Assembly: GCA_029851415.1 (NCBI GenBank)
Contig: CM056742.1
Coordinates: forward strand, 149,239,121-149,303,120
Direction of reading: 5' to 3'
Length of the DNA stretch: 64,000 bases
Origin: Eretmocerus hayati
Lineage: Eukaryota; Arthropoda; Insecta; Hymenoptera; Aphelinidae
Below are positions 1-10,918 of this stretch, piece after piece; positions within the stretch are counted from its first letter, which is position 1, and each line of letters opens with the position of its first letter. Below the pieces are notes generated by a model. The model worked only from the letters and a program-made list of their open reading frames with translations, was not told where the DNA came from and did not search any database. The translations under genes were made by a program, and so were the position numbers.

Positions 1-1020
1 TTCTGTCTGCTTCGTTGTCAACATTGAGCAGGTGATCGTCGCGCCTGCGCATTATATCGGGTCTTATTACACCTGCATGTACGTATTAATCGGATCGCGC
101 ACTGAATGAGTGATAGGAAAGTAGATTGCTATTTGACCGACAACAGGAATATCGGATATCCCGTGTAATAATAAGGTTAATGGTAATCATTCGAAGATTT
201 GATTTCTGATATTTCATCTTCCTTCAACGATCGAAAAGATCTCAGGAACGCTTAAAAAAATTCTCAAAATGATTCATACAAACTTCAAAGTTGCATCTAT
301 ACTGTTTTTTGATTGGGGTAGATTAACTAGAATTTCTTCCGTGAATGATGAATGTTTCAACGTAATTCTTAAATTGCATGTATAAAACTTTGTGATTGAG
401 GTAGATGTACTAAAATTCTCTTCGTGAATGTTGAATATCGTTACATCATTTTTAAAGAAGTTTTTGATTTGTGATTATAATTCTTCATCTTCAAATTCCA
501 ATGCGTAAAACAACTCTTCAGTTGGTAGATAGCACTGAATTGGACCGAATGAACTGAGGAATTCTTTATTTGAGAATATCGTATTTTTTCAAATTGTAGG
601 AGGTTCCATAACTTTCTCATCTCTGGATGATGATCAATTGAATTTCAAATAATCGATCGAAAATACTTCATTTGTGGACTAAAAAAAATTTCTACAGAAG
701 CATTCAAGAAATTCTCGCTCTACAAAGGCTAATTGGCTGATCTTTGTGCATATCCTTGAAAAGTGTTTCCTCCTTCTCTTTTATAGCCGACTTAGAGGAG
801 AAGAAGGAGGATGAGAGAAACATGTCTCCATCAGAGAATGAGTAAAACCCTTTGAAATTCTCATTCGAATGGGAAACCCACATATTTTATATGAAAATTG
901 AAATTTTTATGCACAAGCGTTGCACAAATTTAAATCATTGACTCTGGATTTGAGCTCAATTCTCCAGTTCTCAAAATGATCTTTGTTCCTTGATGGCTAC
1001 CCTCAATGATATTTTATGAA
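1..1020. other. Unassigned AT-rich sequence
   Basis: No coding exon, RNA gene or repeat could be supported here. The stretch is AT-rich and has no long open frame on either strand. Confidence 0.5.
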
Positions 1021-1026
1021 AACTGG

Positions 1027-1375
1027 ATAGTTTTTTGACCCCACACCATACGGGCGGTTGAACCATGCGCGCGCAGCGCGCGCACTTCGTAGATCGAATA
1101 GTTTTTTGAGATTATTCGAAAATTCCCTCAGACAGTCGTGACTTTTTGAATCAGCAATTCATAAATTTCGATTCCGCGGCATGTTAGATAGATAAATATG
1201 TAGAGAGATGATATTTCCACTCCATATTTTTATACTTTATCATATTTGCTTCTTTCTGGTACCATAAATACCTGCAAATTTTTTTTTGCCAAACACAATA
1301 GCTTTTGCCGTATGTTCCAGAATTTTGAGTCATTGTAACCATCCGCGCGCAACGCGCGCGTTTTAGAGTTCTAGT
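1027..1375 (+). mobile_element. Helitron-like 3' end with two GC hairpins
   Basis: Two almost identical hairpins lie 276 bp apart. The first (1067-1083) has a 7-bp GCGCGCG stem and a CAG loop. The second (1344-1360) has a 7-bp CGCGCGC stem and an AAC loop. The second is followed after 10 bases by CTAG and then T (1371-1375), which is the arrangement expected at a Helitron 3' terminus (hairpin, short spacer, CTRR, insertion before T). The first hairpin lacks a clean CTRR and may belong to an older, decayed copy. No 5' TC terminus and no Rep/helicase coding were found, so this would be a non-autonomous fragment. The hairpins are seen directly; the family is inferred. Confidence 0.35.
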
Positions 1376-1877
1376 TCAACTTGAAGTTCGAAATCCGTAG
1401 GCATCGCATACGTGTACAAATACTGTATGGCGCTATGTACTGTATGTATTATATAGCGATAGTATCGTGCTCATGCACGTTTTAATGGCTTTCATGAGAA
1501 CAATTAAAACAGTGATGAGGTAAATTCTTTGGAGATCATATCTTAGATTCGTCATACACTAGTAAAATGTCCAACAGCTTATCCAATTGAGTCTTGCAGT
1601 TTGCCTCGGGTCCTAAATATAAATGGTATCATTCCACTCAGGACTTAGAGATGTGCTTTGCCTATCAAGAATCTAGCCCTTCACGTCATCTCAATTAATA
1701 AGCCCAAGGGAAAGCTATAATTTGAAAATTAATATCGATATTCTGTACTGACATGCGTCGAATGCAACGCATTGATGAAAGCTTCTCCAGTCATGATCAC
1801 GACCGCAAGCTTCCGACTTTATTTTGAGATCTCACTTGAGGTGTGGAAAGAAGACATTTGTTCAGATACATCCATTA

Positions 1878-2710
1878 CTTTTTCCTCCTTCCGGCACGAA
1901 AGTACGTCCTTTCGTGATTCGTTTTGGTCACGAAAGATCGACTTTTGCTGCCGGCACGGGTCAACTCGCGCTCTGATTGGCTGTCAATTTATGCTGCATC
2001 TTTCGCTGCCTGCGCTGTTTCGCTGTGCACAGAGCGCATGAGACATGCATGCGAAACATAACCTACCGAGGTTATGTTTATCAATGTGTTTATTCATGAT
2101 TTGTGTGTACACTTGACAGGCGGTATCCTTTTATAAATACTGCTGCTTGAACAGAAAGCTCTCAGAAGCCGACCATAGAGCAGGATTTCTAATGCCCCAT
2201 GACATAAATTGACAAGGCACACAAAATACTCATTGTAAGTGACAAGAGCCTAGGGCCACGATGACTTTGTGCGGACACATCTTTGTATCGAATTCAAGGC
2301 CCAAATTGGATCATGTGATAATATATCATTGAGTTACACCCACAACGCATTTCACTTTATTTTTTTTTGCTTACGTCCGCTCCGACCAGCAAAAGCTCGG
2401 CTGACGCCTCGCCTTTGCAAAAGTCGGGCGGACGAGTACATCACGTCACAAGTATGCAGTAAAAGCTGCGAGGTCGTCTTGTACAGCCCACCCCTTCAAA
2501 ATTGTAAACAACTGCAGAGTGAGGTTAAACACGTATTTTTGTACTAATTGATGAAATTTCGACGTACTTTCGGGCCGAGAGGAGAAAAATAGTACACAGC
2601 ACTCGGCAGAGAAGTGGGATGCCCATGACAGTGTGATATCAATGCCTCGGCTTCGCCTCGGCATTATCATCACGCAGTCACGGAAATCCAACTTCCCTGC
2701 CTAGTACAGT
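1878..2710 (-). mobile_element. 830-bp interspersed repeat, copy 1 (inverted relative to copy 2)
   Basis: This unit recurs in opposite orientation at 7281-8122 with high identity. Homology starts at the outer TTTTCCTCC and ends at the inner CCTAGTACAGTAATAT. Inside, from the outer side, are short inverted motifs around CGAAAGTACGTC (about 1896 and again, inverted, about 2562), which could be 25-30-bp terminal repeats of a roughly 700-bp non-autonomous element. Next to that is a 110-bp imperfect hairpin (about 2597-2707) with GGCGAAGCC at its tip. An open frame at 2269-2547 is identical in both copies, but I see no domain and treat it as chance. No clean target duplication was found. Confidence 0.7.
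2597..2707. repeat. Imperfect hairpin with GCGAAGC tip
   Basis: The arms CTCGGCAGAGAAGTGGGAT and the complement of AACTTCCCTGCCTAG pair imperfectly around a perfect central palindrome. On the minus strand this palindrome reads GCCGAGGCGAAGCCGAGGC. The tip contains GCGAAGC, a sequence known to form an exceptionally stable mini-hairpin in single-stranded DNA. The same structure is in the other copy (about 7288-7400). Confidence 0.65.
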
Positions 2711-3140
2711 AATATGCTATTGAGAATCAAGTCAAAAGAGTACGCTGTAGTGTCGTGACTACCTCTCCTTTTAACATTCTTCCATCAGTGGGAGGGGAAA
2801 ACTATATACAGCATTCTTACGATCACGGCGGGTTATCATTCATCACATAGACCTATGATGGTTCAAATCGGAGTCTCTCGAATCAAGCGTATATGAGCTC
2901 AACTTGTAGCTTTAGGGAGGAGTTTCAAAATGAGCTAGGGCACGTTGGAAAATTTTGAGTGCAATTGGAGCAATGCATCTGGTTACCCTTATTCTCGTGT
3001 TTTTAACGAAATTTTCAAATTGAAACGGGAATTTTGCACTAGCTTGTCGAGATCAAACTTTACGCCGAAACTAGCTTGCACAGATTTTGTTCAAGTCATA
3101 CAAGTCTTTGGATCTGTCTACGTTGTTCGGTGCACACTAG
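2711..3140. other. Unassigned intergenic or intronic sequence
   Basis: Nothing recognisable between the 830-bp repeat and the TTAA-type MITE fragment. The open frame at 2945-3208 runs into the MITE and is treated as chance. Confidence 0.4.
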
Positions 3141-3226
3141 AACCTGATAAAGCTCGGGACCCACCCGTCCCGCCGCACACAAAAAAGACGCCCCGTACCC
3201 ACGGGTGAGTCCCGCCGCAGCGAACG
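3140..3226. mobile_element. TTAA-type (piggyBac-like) MITE fragment
   Basis: The right end reads CCGCAGCGAACGTGTTAA, matching the terminal repeat of the better-preserved element at 47123-47291 and ending in TTAA. Inside are paired GGGACCCACCCGT and ACGGGTGAGTCCC. The left terminal repeat is not recognisable, so this copy is truncated or diverged on the left. The TTAA target suggests piggyBac-like mobilisation; that is inference from the end sequence only. Confidence 0.4.
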
Positions 3227-3639
3227 TGTTAAATAATTGAATCAGTTGGCTGAAGTCATGGCTATAGTAGTGTATAAATTTGACCACGTAACACTTCGAC
3301 ATTGACGAAAATGAGTACATACGGATTCGGAGGATTGCGGTTCATGTCAAATCCATGCACGATTCTCCGCGTGGATATTCATAACCCTAACTTCCATTTT
3401 ATTACGTCTTAATCCAGTGTCCCATCCTCATAGACTCACATAAGATATCACATTTTTCAACTCGTATGTGATCTAAAGGATGCGACCAATTCGTGATACC
3501 ACCTCAAAAACCAACAAATCAATCATTAAACTGAACTAACTTCCCACTCCGAATGCAAGCATCAAATCGTTTTCAAAATTCTCAATTGAAACTAGAGAGA
3601 ATTTGCAGCACCTAACGGTTCCTAAAATCTCTGGACATA

Positions 3640-4344
3640 ACGTCACCGCTTATTGAAATTAGCGGTGCGAAGCTTGCGGCTTTATAATGCCTACCTCAGC
3701 CGAGCTTGCGGTTAGCATCGAACGATATCCTCCAGCCTCACAACTTGCACCTTTTAGCGGGTGGTGGCTGCGCGGGCAACGGCCACGAGTCGAAAATCTT
3801 AATCGTCGTCGAGAACGACGACGGCGCAGAAAGCATCGTTGGTTGTGCTCATATCGGTGCATTCAGCTGCACTTGGTTCTGCAAGAGAGAGAGGGCCCGC
3901 CCTCCAAAGCCCCGAGGGGCGTCTTCTTTATCGTCACGGCGCATGGCTATTGGCAGTGCAACTGTTATCCCATCTGGGCAGCTTGCGCGCGCGCACGACT
4001 AGCCATGCACAAGAGCTAGATTTACCTTGCGAGAGCTCGACGACATGCGAGAGACTGCAATTCAGTAGTCGCCGGGCGTCCGTGCGCGTATAACGCCAGC
4101 TGCTCCGCGTATCTATTTCTGTTCAAAGTTTATACCCGGTTTATAAGAGCAACCGTTTCGAACGATAGTGTTATCTTGTGATTGAAGATATTGTTAAGGT
4201 GGACGAGAGTTACTGAATTAAAAATTTGAAAGACAGGCGGAAAGGAAAATTCGATTTTTTTAGCAGTAGTATAGATCAGCGGCATGTCAGACGGGCCTGC
4301 GGGATAGGGCCAGTTTTGCACTTTTTGAATGCAGACAGTTTGCG
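3640..4344 (+). promoter_or_regulatory. CpG-rich segment upstream of candidate exon (possible promoter/5' UTR)
   Basis: This segment is clearly richer in G+C and CpG than its surroundings and lies directly upstream of the candidate first coding exon at 4345. Several overlapping open frames occur on both strands, as expected in GC-rich DNA, and none shows a domain. I found no convincing TATA box or paired initiator/downstream element. The promoter call rests only on composition and position. Confidence 0.25.
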
Positions 4345-4582
4345 ATGGAGCCGCAGCGATTTGATCATAATCGCAATGTTATTGGTAAATCTGGCCAGTG
4401 TAGAAGCCGATGTGGATATGAAAACTGTGGTGATGAGGATGGGAAAGTGAAAAAAGTAACGAGAGAGCTTGGATGCACGAGGAGACTTTGCGCGGCCAGG
4501 CTTGTCGCTCTGTTTACCGGCACGTGGTTGGCTGCGCTGTTCGCCACGTCGGGAAATGTTGCCGCTGCTACGTTCACCACTG
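4345..4582 (+). CDS. Candidate first coding exon with signal-peptide-like segment
   Basis: An ATG at 4345 opens a frame of 79 codons that reaches a good splice donor (G at 4582, then GTGAGTGTTTT), leaving a phase-1 end. Residues about 1-48 are charged and cysteine-containing, residues 53-67 form a hydrophobic core (LVALFTGTWLAALFA), and NVAAA follows as a plausible signal-peptidase site near residue 75. The n-region is unusually long for a signal peptide, so a signal anchor or a wrong start is possible. A phase-1 donor just after the signal peptide is common in insect secreted and Ig-superfamily adhesion proteins, but no downstream exon was identified, so no family is named. If real, the next exon lies far downstream and much of this window could be intron. 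It may also be a chance frame in CpG-rich DNA. Confidence 0.3.
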
Positions 4583-7280
4583 GTGAGTGTTTTCTATTAA
4601 AAGAGAATTGTTTGGTTTTCGACTTTGGAAATGAGTACCAAAGTGTCGTATGATTTTGCTAGATGCCAAGTCATTGGGTGGAGCTCGAATTCCTGGGCAG
4701 ACTAAAATGTGATAGAGGTTTGTGATTCTAGAAATGTGCGCAGCTTGCGAACTTTGTGATGATTTCGAGAGTATACTTTGGAGGGAGGTGCTGATTATCT
4801 ATTACAGGCAATTATTTCTCGAATTTCTTTGGCACTGATCCGTTCGCCGGTTGATTGACCGGGTCCACTTTGTCACTAGTAGCGTCGGTGACGAGCAATC
4901 AGGTCACACGAAATAATTCATCTTCAAAGATTTGTTTAGCCGCAATTCTTCAGGTAAACGAATTTGAAAACAAATCTACCCAAACTATTCCAAAATTTGA
5001 AACATATCCGTGTAGCGATTAGAATGAATTTTATATCCGTGTAGCGCTTTGGGCAATCGAGCGTGCACAACATTGACAGTTTGAGGACCGGTGATGATTT
5101 TTCTAGACTTGGGTAAATCGTTATTCCAGTTCACATTCCAATACTCATACGAGATATCAAAATGACTAGTCCACCAACAGGAGAGGTCGAGAGACCTTCA
5201 ATAGGATCAAATGGAGTCCAATCGTAAAGACGAGTTTCGTTATGTATTGGAATATTATGCAGAAATTCTTCTGTCAGCTGTCACTTCTCCGTCATGCGTT
5301 ATTTCGAATATTTTGAATCGAATCTACAGATGTTTACATCTTCCGTTAGCTGATAACTAAATGAATTTCTTGAATTATTTCCTTTCCAATTCTATTCTGA
5401 TTCTCTCAATACAGAATTAACAGCATACTTTTGATTTTGCCTGAGTATTTGAACAATTTATCGTCGACTATCACATCTCACATCGCACATGTATATCTGT
5501 AAGAGTTAGATTTGCACGTCGAATCATAATTTTGTGAATATTCTGGAAGCTATATCGGGATTTAACCGATACTTCACATCAGATTCCAATGAGCCCCGTT
5601 TAATTATTCAAAATATCAATCGGTAATCGTAACTGTGAATTGTGTGAGCTTAAAATCAATGGTTTGTGAGAAAAAGAGAAATGGAAGGTTCACTCTATGT
5701 AACATTTCAACTGGTTGCTAAATCGGTGCTAAATGGGAATTTCATCGAATTTTGAACCACGGTTCATCGGATCTCTCAACAGAAATGGATTACTCTGTGA
5801 AATTTAATATCGTAAATGGCATTTATTGTTCGAGGATTAAACCACTCAATAAATTTCATATCATGTCAAGTTTCTGACGTATACTATATTCACTCGTTCA
5901 GTTGCGTTTTTCTCATTGTAGTGATTATAGTCAGAGCATTATCGGATACATTCTGCTCAATTCACAGTTCCTCTCTTTTCCTTTATACAAGAATTCTGAT
6001 CAGCAAGAATGCGTCTGCTCTAGAATGACTTCCAATGATGATAAACGGAAGTGGATTCTGTTTTATTGAACAAATTTATCGTAGAAGTGAACCAATGAAC
6101 TTTGGAGCGAATTCAATCTGATCATAAGAGTATTATAGTATCTAATCTCCATCAAATTAGTCGGAACTGATATATTTTGATGTGAAATATCTGTCACTGA
6201 CTTCAATTTGATAAGCGTTGGGCCGGCCATACTGTCAATCATCACAAAAATTTTTACAGACATGACCATAGTCAACAGCGATCTATCTTTCATTTTCAGC
6301 ACCCTAGTAGCCGCGAAAAAACAAAAGGGTGATATCAAACTCGTCTCTAGGGTGCGATACATATGCTAACCCAAAAGGGTGACACTTATCGTACGAGATA
6401 CTGCAGTCACTAGCTCAGTACCTCACGCTGATTTTCTAGTTCTTTCAGTCTTCACGCGTTCCCACCTTCAATTTTATACCGATTTACACAACAGTATACA
6501 TACTCTTAAGCTCAATCGCAAACGAGAATCGGCCTGATTTCACCACACGATTGGGAACAGTTCACGCATACTTCAAAAGCCATCAACTGGATATAGGTAT
6601 AATCTAGTGTATGTATAACTACTATGGGTCTGTTTGCATTTGGCTCGTGAGCGCGAAACTGTTTACGCGTGTGACTGTTTGGACGTGCAGCATCAGTATA
6701 CTGACTCTGGTAGTAGCATTGGTGGGGGGGGGGGAGGAGGGGTGAGTGACAGCGCGCACAGCTGGACAATTTAACGCTCACACCCGACGAGAGAGCGTAA
6801 TCTGCGCCTTAATTATGTGCCACCAGAGCTATCCGATCGAATTTCTCTGTGTCACATCATAGAATTGTGGATGCACGCACTTGACCGTGTCCACATATAT
6901 ATATATACTATTTGATAGACTGTGTATTGCTAGTGCTTTCTATGTGTGAGTTTGTAAAGGGATGGAGTGCGATACAGAGATACTATAGTGATCAGCAGAT
7001 GTTGGTCGGTTAGAGTGTGTGTGCGGCGAAGCCAGTCAAATGAGATACCCCTTGGAGAGTCCTCGCTGTTTAATTGATTGATCAGATGGAGGGTGAGATT
7101 GCAGACGCAGTTTCATCTGTTGCAATACTGGAATTTGGTACTGCTGGAATCATGTGCGATTCGAATGATTGTGTTTTGACCTGGCAATGTCATTACGGGG
7201 TGACGTTCAATATGGAAATCAGTAAGATTTCTTTTAAATGTTTTATTGATCTTAATGTGGTGCAAGAATGATCGATAATA
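4583..7280. other. Unassigned sequence, possibly intronic
   Basis: No supported gene. A frame at 7074-7271 (GTAAGATT just after AATATGGAAATCA) has a donor-like end but no other sign of coding. A G-run (about 6724-6732) and a short AT run (about 6895) are present. Nothing else stands out. Confidence 0.4.
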
Positions 7281-8122
7281 GTATATTACTGTACTAGGCA
7301 GGGAAGTTGGATTTCCGTGACTGCGTGATGATGATGCCGAGGCGAAGCCGAGGCATTGATATCACACTGTCATGGGCATCCCACTTCTCTGCCGAGTGCT
7401 GTATACTATTTTTTCTCCTCTCGGCCCGAAAGTACGTCGAAATTTCATTGATTAGTACAAAAATACGTGTTTAACCTCACTCTGCAGTTGTTTACAATTT
7501 TGAAGGGGTGGGCTGTACAAGACGACCTCACAGCTTTTACTGCATACTTGTGACGTGATGTACTCGTCCGCCCGACTTTTGCAAAGGCGAGGCGTCAGCC
7601 GAGCTTTTGCTGGTCGGAGCGGACGTAAGCAAAAAAAAATAAAGTGAAATGCGTTGTGGGTGTAACTCAATGATATATTATCACATGATCCAATTTGGGC
7701 CTTGAATTCGATACAAAGATGTGTCCGCACAAAGTCATCGTGGCCCTAGGCTCTTGTCACTTACAATGAGTATTTTGTGTGCCTTGTCAATTTATGTCAC
7801 GGGGCATTAGGAGTCCTGCTCTAAGGTCGGCTTCTGAGAGCTTTCTGTTCAAGCAGCAGTATTTATAAAAGGATACCGCCTGTCAAGTGTACACACAAAT
7901 CATGAATAAACACATTGATAAACATAACCTCGGTAGGTTATGTTTCGCATGCATGTCTCATGCGCTCTGTGCACAGCGAAACAGCGCAGGCAGCTCAAGA
8001 TGCAGCAGAAATCGACAGCCAATCAGAGCCCGAGTTGACTCGTCCCGGCAGCAAAAGTCGAGCTTTCGTGACCAAGCGAGTCGCGAAAGGACGTACTTTC
8101 GTACCGGGAGGAGGAAAAGGAT
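7281..8122 (+). mobile_element. 830-bp interspersed repeat, copy 2
   Basis: This is the inverted partner of 1878-2710. It begins AGTATATTACTGTACTAG, runs through the GCGAAGC-tipped hairpin and ends near GGGAGGAGGAAAA. Differences from copy 1 are scattered point changes and a few short indels, so both copies are of similar age. A perfect 19-bp palindrome AACCTCGGTAGGTTATGTT-like core (about 7920-7945) is shared. The flanks of the two copies differ, so they are separate insertions or one segment duplicated in inverse, not a long continuous palindrome. Confidence 0.7.
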
Positions 8123-9500
8123 ATTTTGAGCAAGTTCTAGAGATCAGTTCACAGTATATTTGTATCGGTTCGAGTTTGCATCGTGTAAGCTCAAGAATTC
8201 ATGAGATAAAATTTAGTATCTGTAATCCAATGCTTAAAAATGCAAAGTGCATTAATTGCGTAATCAATGTGTGTTCAGAGAGGAATACATTGAAAAATGG
8301 GGTCTGCTGCTGAGATTCAGTGCCAGAAAGTTACGCGTGAGATTTGGACCTATTATCAAAATGAGTAGAAGTTGCAGTCGAGAGCACGAATTTAGGAATT
8401 ATTTTGATGGATCAGTACAGGTGAAAATTTGAATTTGAATAAAAGTCGATTTTATCGTGAAAACGAAGTTTTCGTTGTCATGTCGGTTCGAAGGTTCATG
8501 TTGCGATCAGAATATTCCATTTTCAAAGAATTTCTCAGTTGTTGATGACAAATGTTCATTCTTTTCCAGAATTTTGAAGAATAGAAAAATCTGATATAAA
8601 CAAAGTTCGACAAAGTGCTGGCCAAATACCACGAAAATGTCGCGAGAGTTCTATCAATGTACTGCTGGACGACTTCAACAGTGATGTGATGTGATATTTC
8701 TAACAAGGTATTTTATGTCTAGCTTACCTAGTTTTGAGGGCTTTGGAAACTCGTTCAGAATAGATGATGTTTCAATATAGTAAGTACAAAAAAGTCAGAA
8801 ATACCCCGACAGTTCTCTTGCTGTGCTTCGGCGGTACTGTGGCGGTACATGACTGGGACATTTGTGTGCAAAATTGATCATCTTTTACCAACATGAGAAT
8901 AAGATTGAGTGAATAAGAATTCTAATGCGACTTAGAAAAACATTATACATATTCTTTTAATGATTCAAACTTTGAGACGAGTTGTCGGATCCTTGCTATT
9001 GCCCAACTTGTATTCCACAATTCGTCGTTTAGCCCAAATCGCAAGATAATTGGGGAAAACGTGAACAATTTGATCGCAGGCACTTCTTAACCGATAGTAT
9101 GTGCACATTTTTATTACCATTTTGCTCCCGATTCTCTTGCGATTTGGTCTAAACCACGAGTTGAAGAAAGCAAGTTTGATAATATCAAGTATTCGTCAAC
9201 TCATCGTTTCGCCCAAATCACAAGAGTATCGGAGAAAGGAGCGAATTACTTTAAACAGATAATATCAATGAAGGATTAGAAAATCATAGATCGTCTCACC
9301 GTATTTCCTCAGCTTCACAAAACAATTACATCATTATTCATACTAATCACAGTGGAAATAACGGAAAACACCTGTTTTCCGTCACTAAAAACAAATCTAC
9401 CTGCTACATCGCAATTCTATCACTTTACAAGATCGAAACAAGTATCGAGAGGGCCAATGGATCCACTCCTGAGAGAGTCTCACAGCATCGCAGCATTAGA
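8123..9500. other. Unassigned AT-rich sequence
   Basis: No exon, RNA gene or repeat could be supported. About 8995-9240 contains loosely repeated phrases (GTCGTTTAGCCCAAATCGCAA and related), suggesting an old degenerate local duplication. Confidence 0.35.
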
Positions 9501-10420
9501 ATACCTAAGACCTCAGTGAGTGCGTCGCCCCTTGGGTATTCGGGTGCCACCGATAAATCAGCGCTGCCTCCACGTGAAAGCACCGCCATGTCGCCATCAG
9601 AGTGGCTTCTCTGTCTCACTGCAGGGGTGTCGCCGGCTACGGGAATTAACCGCATCCAACAATATGTAATTATAATACTAATTGCCATTAAGTGGCGCTC
9701 CGGGGGCGCTTCTACTATACTACTCTAAGGAAACAAGCTTCAGCGCCACCATCTGCCATATACTATGCGCTTGCTTGCTCCTGATTCTGCTTTGCCTCAT
9801 TTTATATCTCCGACGTTGCTGAGTGGCTTCTTCTTCTATATATATATATACTTAACCTCTGTCTTTCGTTATTATATAGTCTCAGCGTTAGCTCGCATAC
9901 ATAATTCATAAGTCCAACGCCGGTGCAGTGTAGGACCGGCGGATGTGACACTACTGTGGCACTGTGGTTGGCGTTACTCGGTGGTGGTAGTAGTGGTGGT
10001 GGTGGTGGTGGTGAAGAACAAGGAAGAGCATATTTTTTCGAGCCCGTCCGAGCACATAAACGAATGCTAATGAATTGCTCCTGTGCTGCAAAGCAGACTG
10101 CCGACGCTGTATTATGAGCTTCTGCTATGCCAAGACTGCGCTTTTTTGCGGTAGAGGACGACGAAATGGGACGGTGCTTTCGAGCTTTTGATACGTGGTG
10201 AGATTGAGATGATTTTGGTAGTTTATATGAGCTGTACGTCAGAAATTTTAGAAAAGTAGTTAAGCTAGGAGAGTTCCCGACTACCTCTTTCTAGACCACC
10301 ACAGATAGATTTCTAGACCAGCAGAAATGGATTTTTTCGGATTAGTAAGAGGGTCAGACGAACTCTTCTAGCTGTTAACCGCCCCCCCCCCCCCCATTTC
10401 ACGCTAGCATCGCATGGAAT
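9501..10420. other. GC-richer stretch with GGT microsatellite and C-run
   Basis: The segment 9520-9720 is GC-rich, without a supportable exon. A (GGT)n/(GTA) microsatellite spans about 9981-10013 and a C-run about 10382-10395. The C-run ends 26 bases from the stop codon of the capsid-like fragment that follows. Confidence 0.5.
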
Positions 10421-10918
10421 TCACGTCAACTTTTTCACGGTTCCACTGATTGGACTGTAATGAATTATATTGTTATGCAGAATAAGAAAATAGGCAATTG
10501 TTTCTGGGGAACTATCCTTGGTCTAAAACTCTAAGCGCACGTCGACTGCACCGCTTTTGATAGCCTCATTTTGCTTGGAGCAATCGGTGTCAATGAGAGG
10601 CATATCATTGATGAAATCTGATTTGTTGAGCACTGGTTCAGGACATTTTCCATAGTAGGACTTTTGGAAATTCGCATACATGTCATACAGTAGAGCATAC
10701 TGTTGTTTTGTTATGTGAAGATTCAGATTCTTATATGGATAGCATTTAGAATTGAGGTGGAACTTAGCATTGGTGATGTTGCAGTTATCAAACTTACTGG
10801 CGTTCTTGAAATTTTCTGTTTTTCTATTTCTGGAAACCCAGTATGACATAGAGTGGTTTTTCAAGTCGACTGGATGTTTTGATATGTTTGTTGGAGCTCG
10901 GTTGTCTAAGGAATTCAT
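10421..10918 (-). pseudogene. Broken Polinton/Maverick-type capsid-like gene fragment
   Basis: A minus-strand frame of 131 codons runs from 10918 to a TAG at 10523-10525. The same frame then stays open for another 33 codons with coding character before a TGA at 10421-10423, so the TAG looks like a nonsense mutation inside one coding region. Motifs seen include LNLHITKQQYALLYDMY, PLIDTDCSKQNEAIKSG and VDVRLEF, and the segment beyond the TAG is hydrophobic near its middle. From memory this matches the C-terminal part of a widespread invertebrate protein family often labelled F54H12.2-like, which I associate with the double jelly-roll major capsid protein of Polintons/Mavericks and related adintoviruses. 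That identity is inference. The fragment is far shorter than a full capsid gene, and no neighbouring polymerase, integrase, protease or packaging ATPase was seen. It is therefore an isolated, decayed piece. The start at 10918 is only the first Met after a stop and is not a real start. Confidence 0.5.

Noticed and set aside
2269..2547. 92-codon frame identical in both 830-bp repeats
   Set aside because: Repeat identity alone explains its conservation. It shows no domain and the element looks non-autonomous.
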